Shown piece by piece: positions 63,805 to 64,000 of a stretch of 64,000 nt of DNA. A program made the position numbers and the translations under genes. The DNA is from Phoebastria nigripes (Eukaryota > Chordata > Aves > Procellariiformes > Diomedeidae), in contig JAYKAV010001000.1 of assembly GCA_035582835.1 (NCBI GenBank), forward strand, positions 2,238,680 to 2,302,679, read 5' to 3'. Position 1 is the first letter of the stretch, and each line of letters starts with the position of its first letter. The notes under the pieces were generated by a model. The model did no database searches and was not told the DNA's origin. It saw nothing but the letters and a program-made list of their open reading frames with translations.

Positions 63805-63849
63805 GATGTACCGCAACAGCCACGACACTGGGCGCTTCCATTACTGAAG
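63805..63849 (+). other. Candidate small exon (unverified)
   Basis: An acceptor TATATTTGCAG ends at 63804 and a perfect donor GAAG|GTGAGT begins at 63850. Between them 45 bases give 15 open codons, phase 0 (DVPQQPRHWALPLLK). A second acceptor (ATTTCAG, ending at 63791) would give 58 bases open in another frame (DIFAGCTATATLGASITE). Three CpGs in 45 bp contrast with the AT-rich flanks. No family is recognised; the upstream pyrimidine tract is weak. Confidence 0.2.
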
Positions 63850-63972
63850 GTGAGTGAGTAAGCTCAGCCAATACACTGTTCCTGCTTAACTTGAATTATT
63901 TTATGCTTTGTCATTAGTTTTGCTTTGCTGTATCATGCTACAGGATAGGCNTATTTAAATATTTAATTAATT

Positions 63973-64000
63973 ATGAGTTGGACTCAATGATCCTCATGGG
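63973..64000 (+). mobile_element. CR1 LINE 3' end, cut by window edge
   Basis: GAGTTGGACTCAATGATCCT followed by CATGGG matches the forward-strand CR1 3' region (ggttggactcgatgatccttgtgggtcccttcc...). The element is 5'-truncated at about 63973 and continues past the window. Its orientation is opposite to the copies at 3432 and 57579. Confidence 0.75.

Noticed and set aside
1..64000. Endogenous retrovirus or viral insert, CRISPR array, tRNA or rRNA gene
   Set aside because: No LTR pairs, viral-type open frames, regularly spaced repeats, tRNA B-box with cloverleaf, or rRNA-like sequence were found by reading both strands.

Overview
This window looks like AT-rich, non-coding nuclear DNA from a sauropsid vertebrate, most probably a bird. 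The key evidence is retrotransposon content. There is a long, decayed CR1 LINE on the minus strand (3432-4365). A short CR1 3' end of the type typical of bird genomes lies at 57579-57640, and the start of another CR1 3' end runs off the right edge (63973-64000). Six CORE-SINE/MIR-like relics and several palindromic MITE-like relics complete the set. Transposon density is low, poly-A retrocopies and recognisable LTR elements are not evident, and the DNA lacks operon-like coding. All of this fits an avian intron or intergenic region. About 30 isolated single-base N calls suggest a draft assembly or masked variable sites.

No protein-coding gene can be named. Open frames in the window are at most about 137 codons, mostly overlap on both strands, and resemble no family I recognise. 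A few short stretches do have good splice-site pairs around an open frame: 17445-17543 (+), 23775-23812 (+), 29531-29559 (+), 40718-40822 (-), 45411-45456 (+) and 63805-63849 (+). The minus-strand 40718-40822 candidate (35 codons, symmetric phase) is the most protein-like. All are hypotheses, because chance splice pairs are common in 64 kb.

Layout: 1-3431 is unique AT-rich sequence with one GC-richer duplicated patch. 3432-4365 is the ancient CR1. 4366-23500 is mostly unique DNA with two palindromic MITE-like relics (10137-10227, 18576-18680), a MIR relic (16505-16590), a possible regulatory block (12990-13255) and a CpG-enriched patch (20460-21120). 23540-24375 combines a perfect RFX X-box palindrome, a possible first exon and two adjacent MIR relics. 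24376-45400 holds further MIR relics (27100-27200, 37490-37690), a small CpG-dense patch (29640-29820), microsatellites and the minus-strand exon candidate. 45400-64000 contains striking short palindromes (45532-45562, 46679-46699), homopolymers, an AC/AT tract, a MIR relic (51535-51715), the two CR1 3' ends and several stretches resembling conserved non-coding elements.

I did not find a new gene system. The best leads are the X-box region, the palindrome that makes consensus splice donors on both strands, the minus-strand exon candidate, and the palindromic relics.
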